Assembly (NCBI GenBank): GCA_016302215.1
Contig: JAEDNZ010000018.1
Span: forward strand, 1-17,636
Origin: Muribaculaceae bacterium
Lineage (GTDB): Bacteria; Bacteroidota; Bacteroidia; Bacteroidales; Muribaculaceae
Direction: 5' to 3'
DNA: 17,636 bases
Notes under the pieces: model-generated
What the model was told of the DNA's origin: nothing
Databases searched by the model: none
The model's input: only the letters and a program-made list of their open reading frames with translations
Position numbers and translations under genes: made by a program
Shown here: positions 17,101 through 17,636 of the stretch, in pieces
Position numbering within the stretch: the first letter of the stretch is position 1
How the letters are laid out: each line of letters begins with the position of its first letter

Positions 17101-17561
17101 AAGCCCGGTGCAGGGTCTGCACTCTCGCCCAAGAAATAATACCCCACGGTGGTGTAGATGCTGTTTTCATTATGGAAATAGTAGCTGTCGTTGAGCACCC
17201 GCGTGTCAGCCCCTACGCCGTAAAACACCAAGCCCTTGTCAGTAAGCTCGCTCTGCACCATAGGCAGGTCATCAGCATAGCTGTCGGCCGTGAGCTCATC
17301 GTCAATACGCCTTCCGCCATAGCCATAGACACGCACCTTAGTCACATCACTGAAGCCATATTCGCGCAACGCAGCCGTAGGGATACAATACATACCCGTC
17401 GATGGCACACTGATTTTAACCCACTGCCCCGAGGCCAGCCGCGACGTGGCGGCATACTGCTCGAGACTTAACGCCGCAGCGTCAGTGGCGCTCAGCAGCA
17501 CCGCCAACACCATCAGGCTCAGCACTTTAGATATATTTAGTGACAATATGTTGTTCATCAT
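14136..17561 (-). CDS. porU: Type IX secretion system sortase PorU (C25 gingipain-family protease)
   Basis: About 1141 residues from the ATG at 17561 (a second ATG follows at once, at 17558). The frame is open further up to a TTG at 17576, but the ATG gives a cleaner signal peptide (hydrophobic VLSLMVLAVLLSA, cleavage near DAAA). PorU works at the cell surface: it removes the C-terminal signal domain of type IX cargo and joins the cargo to lipopolysaccharide. Layout: N-terminal beta-rich part (about 32-390), C25 peptidase domain (about 395-775), Ig-like part (about 780-1035) and a T9SS-type C-terminal domain (about 1040-1141, with SVYNLMGK and GIYVYRA motifs), as known for PorU itself. Catalytic residues are visible: His642 in WWHYSGHA and Cys675 in VLAATCDF, 33 residues apart. 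In Porphyromonas gingivalis the next gene is porV; here it is the STAS-synthetase locus. Only 75 bases upstream are in the window, with no promoter I can call. Confidence 0.92.
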   Translation of the reverse strand: MMNNILSLNISKVLSLMVLAVLLSATDAAALSLEQYAATSRLASGQWVKISVPSTGMYCIPTAALREYGFSDVTKVRVYGYGGRRIDDELTADSYADDLPMVQSELTDKGLVFYGVGADTRVLNDSYYFHNENSIYTTVGYYFLGESADPAPGFETTGSAQASDATDVVIDCVHHELDQVSPGESGALLVGEDFKYTPTRTFDFDLPSRSDGGRVWLECSFVAKTYNTSSSISFTANGAAVASTTSDRIGVTNSSSYYHGVETVTRHELKDISGERLQVGITHKASTTVYGAWLNYLTISYERKLQLPQAGYLTFTSYNAGLRLGGVTGGDLRVWDVTDPSAIERIDVGTASGTAVWTSSYGNVRRDYAAWTLSAAMPAPSFVKKISNQNLHATGAADMVIITLADWSSQAERVANLHRDEGLTVVVADAEAIYNEFASGCADVSALRKYLKMVYDRGAAEGKPLRYALLMGRATYDNCCLTAGQQALSIRTLPSWLPRTSRAGLSDNDGYATDDFIAMLGDDSGSNLSLDDLTIAVGRIPCTSEADARSIVDKLYQYCNKSKRTSWKNRVLLLADDEDQGVHMEQTEAMWQAMVDTPGQQYLFNKVYMDAYEKSGGQYPGARTDMFDALDEGVVWWHYSGHASNHGWSHEQQLTFSDINSLYLSKVPFVLAATCDFLRWDSTTESGGEILYKERYGGTIGMISATRPVFISDNGMFVEAFGRQFLQRDAEGHLPTAGEAYRRAKNDIRDSRGNHIANSNRLRFVFMGDPAMRLATPDNVITLDEIDGEAVTLDNQVTLAARQHAVLSGSVTDAAGNVLSDFNGTILADLYDAETSVTTHGNGNGKQVIYDTQGSKLYTGAGVVKNGHYTLTVDMPSQVADNFRPATLSMYAYSDGDTAVEAVGVSRDFYVYGYDEDAVTDTTPPVIDTIVMNHESFTDGSTVNTTPMLIAHVSDDVALNLSTAGLGHIMTITLDDDIVLTDVLNFYTPESDGTPAGSINYQFDELTEGSHTARLRVFDTSGNATTATVTFFAQQGLAPKIYDVYTDANPATTEANFYLSHDQPDGIVTVTISVYNLMGKPVWTQSQTGMSDMFTSVPVTWDLTDEVGRRVRRGIYVYRATITTDNVSYETASRRLAVTGH

Positions 17562-17636
17562 CAATAATCGTTGCAACAGAGGCAGAGCACACCCCGCCTA
17601 TATCCATTAACGCAACTTCACCCCATTTATTGCCCG

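Noticed and set aside
17562..17576. Upstream TTG start for porU adding five residues.
   Set aside because: TTG is rare, and two ATG codons follow directly and give a normal signal peptide.
1..17636. CRISPR arrays, tRNA or rRNA genes, insertion sequences, attachment sites.
   Set aside because: No repeat-spacer pattern, cloverleaf, transposase or integrase frame, or paired terminal repeats could be seen on either strand; nearly all bases are taken by the seven minus-strand genes.

Overview
The window looks like a chromosomal piece of a gut-type Bacteroidales bacterium. The evidence is a porU-type gene for the type IX secretion sortase, a plug/beta-barrel outer-membrane protein, no Shine-Dalgarno-like start sites, and matches to the Bacteroidetes -7 promoter box (TAnnTTTG). 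Family-level placement (for example Muribaculaceae or Prevotellaceae) is a guess. All seven genes lie on the minus strand, so the layout reads from high to low coordinates, and coding density is very high. I see no RNA gene, insertion sequence, CRISPR array or plus-strand gene.

Upstream end (about 14.1-17.6 kb): porU, a secretion housekeeping gene. A 197-base gap follows, with a stem-loop just after the porU stop, a perfect 10-bp palindrome, a 9-bp direct repeat at 22-bp spacing, a -7 promoter box, and a hairpin at the expected 5' end of the next transcript.

Main locus (57-13941): six genes that look like one biosynthetic and signalling unit. In order they are: (1) a small STAS anti-sigma-factor antagonist (RsbV/SpoIIAA type); (2) a 2455-residue nonribosomal peptide synthetase, C-A-T-C-A-T-R, ending in a thioester reductase; (3) an outer-membrane beta-barrel protein with a plug domain; (4) a MATE exporter fused at its C terminus to an RsbW/SpoIIAB-like histidine-kinase-type ATPase domain; (5) an Sfp-type phosphopantetheinyl transferase; (6) a membrane-anchored sensor phosphatase (periplasmic Cache-like domain plus SpoIIE/RsbU PP2C domain). 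Gaps from gene 2 onward are 26, 15, 2 and 2 bases. A strong intrinsic terminator overlaps the end of the STAS gene, 32 bases before the synthetase start, and probably acts as an attenuator.

How the parts may fit: the transferase activates both carrier domains; the synthetase joins two amino acids, probably after N-acylation by its starter C domain, and releases the product as an aldehyde or alcohol; the MATE part could export it across the inner membrane, and the barrel protein could move or sense it at the outer membrane. The remaining domains (phosphatase, STAS antagonist, ATPase/kinase) make a full RsbU-RsbV-RsbW partner switch, but no sigma factor is present and the kinase-like domain is tied to the exporter. 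The switch may therefore control the exporter itself, or couple product or host signals to a sigma factor elsewhere. That combination is the most interesting feature of the window.
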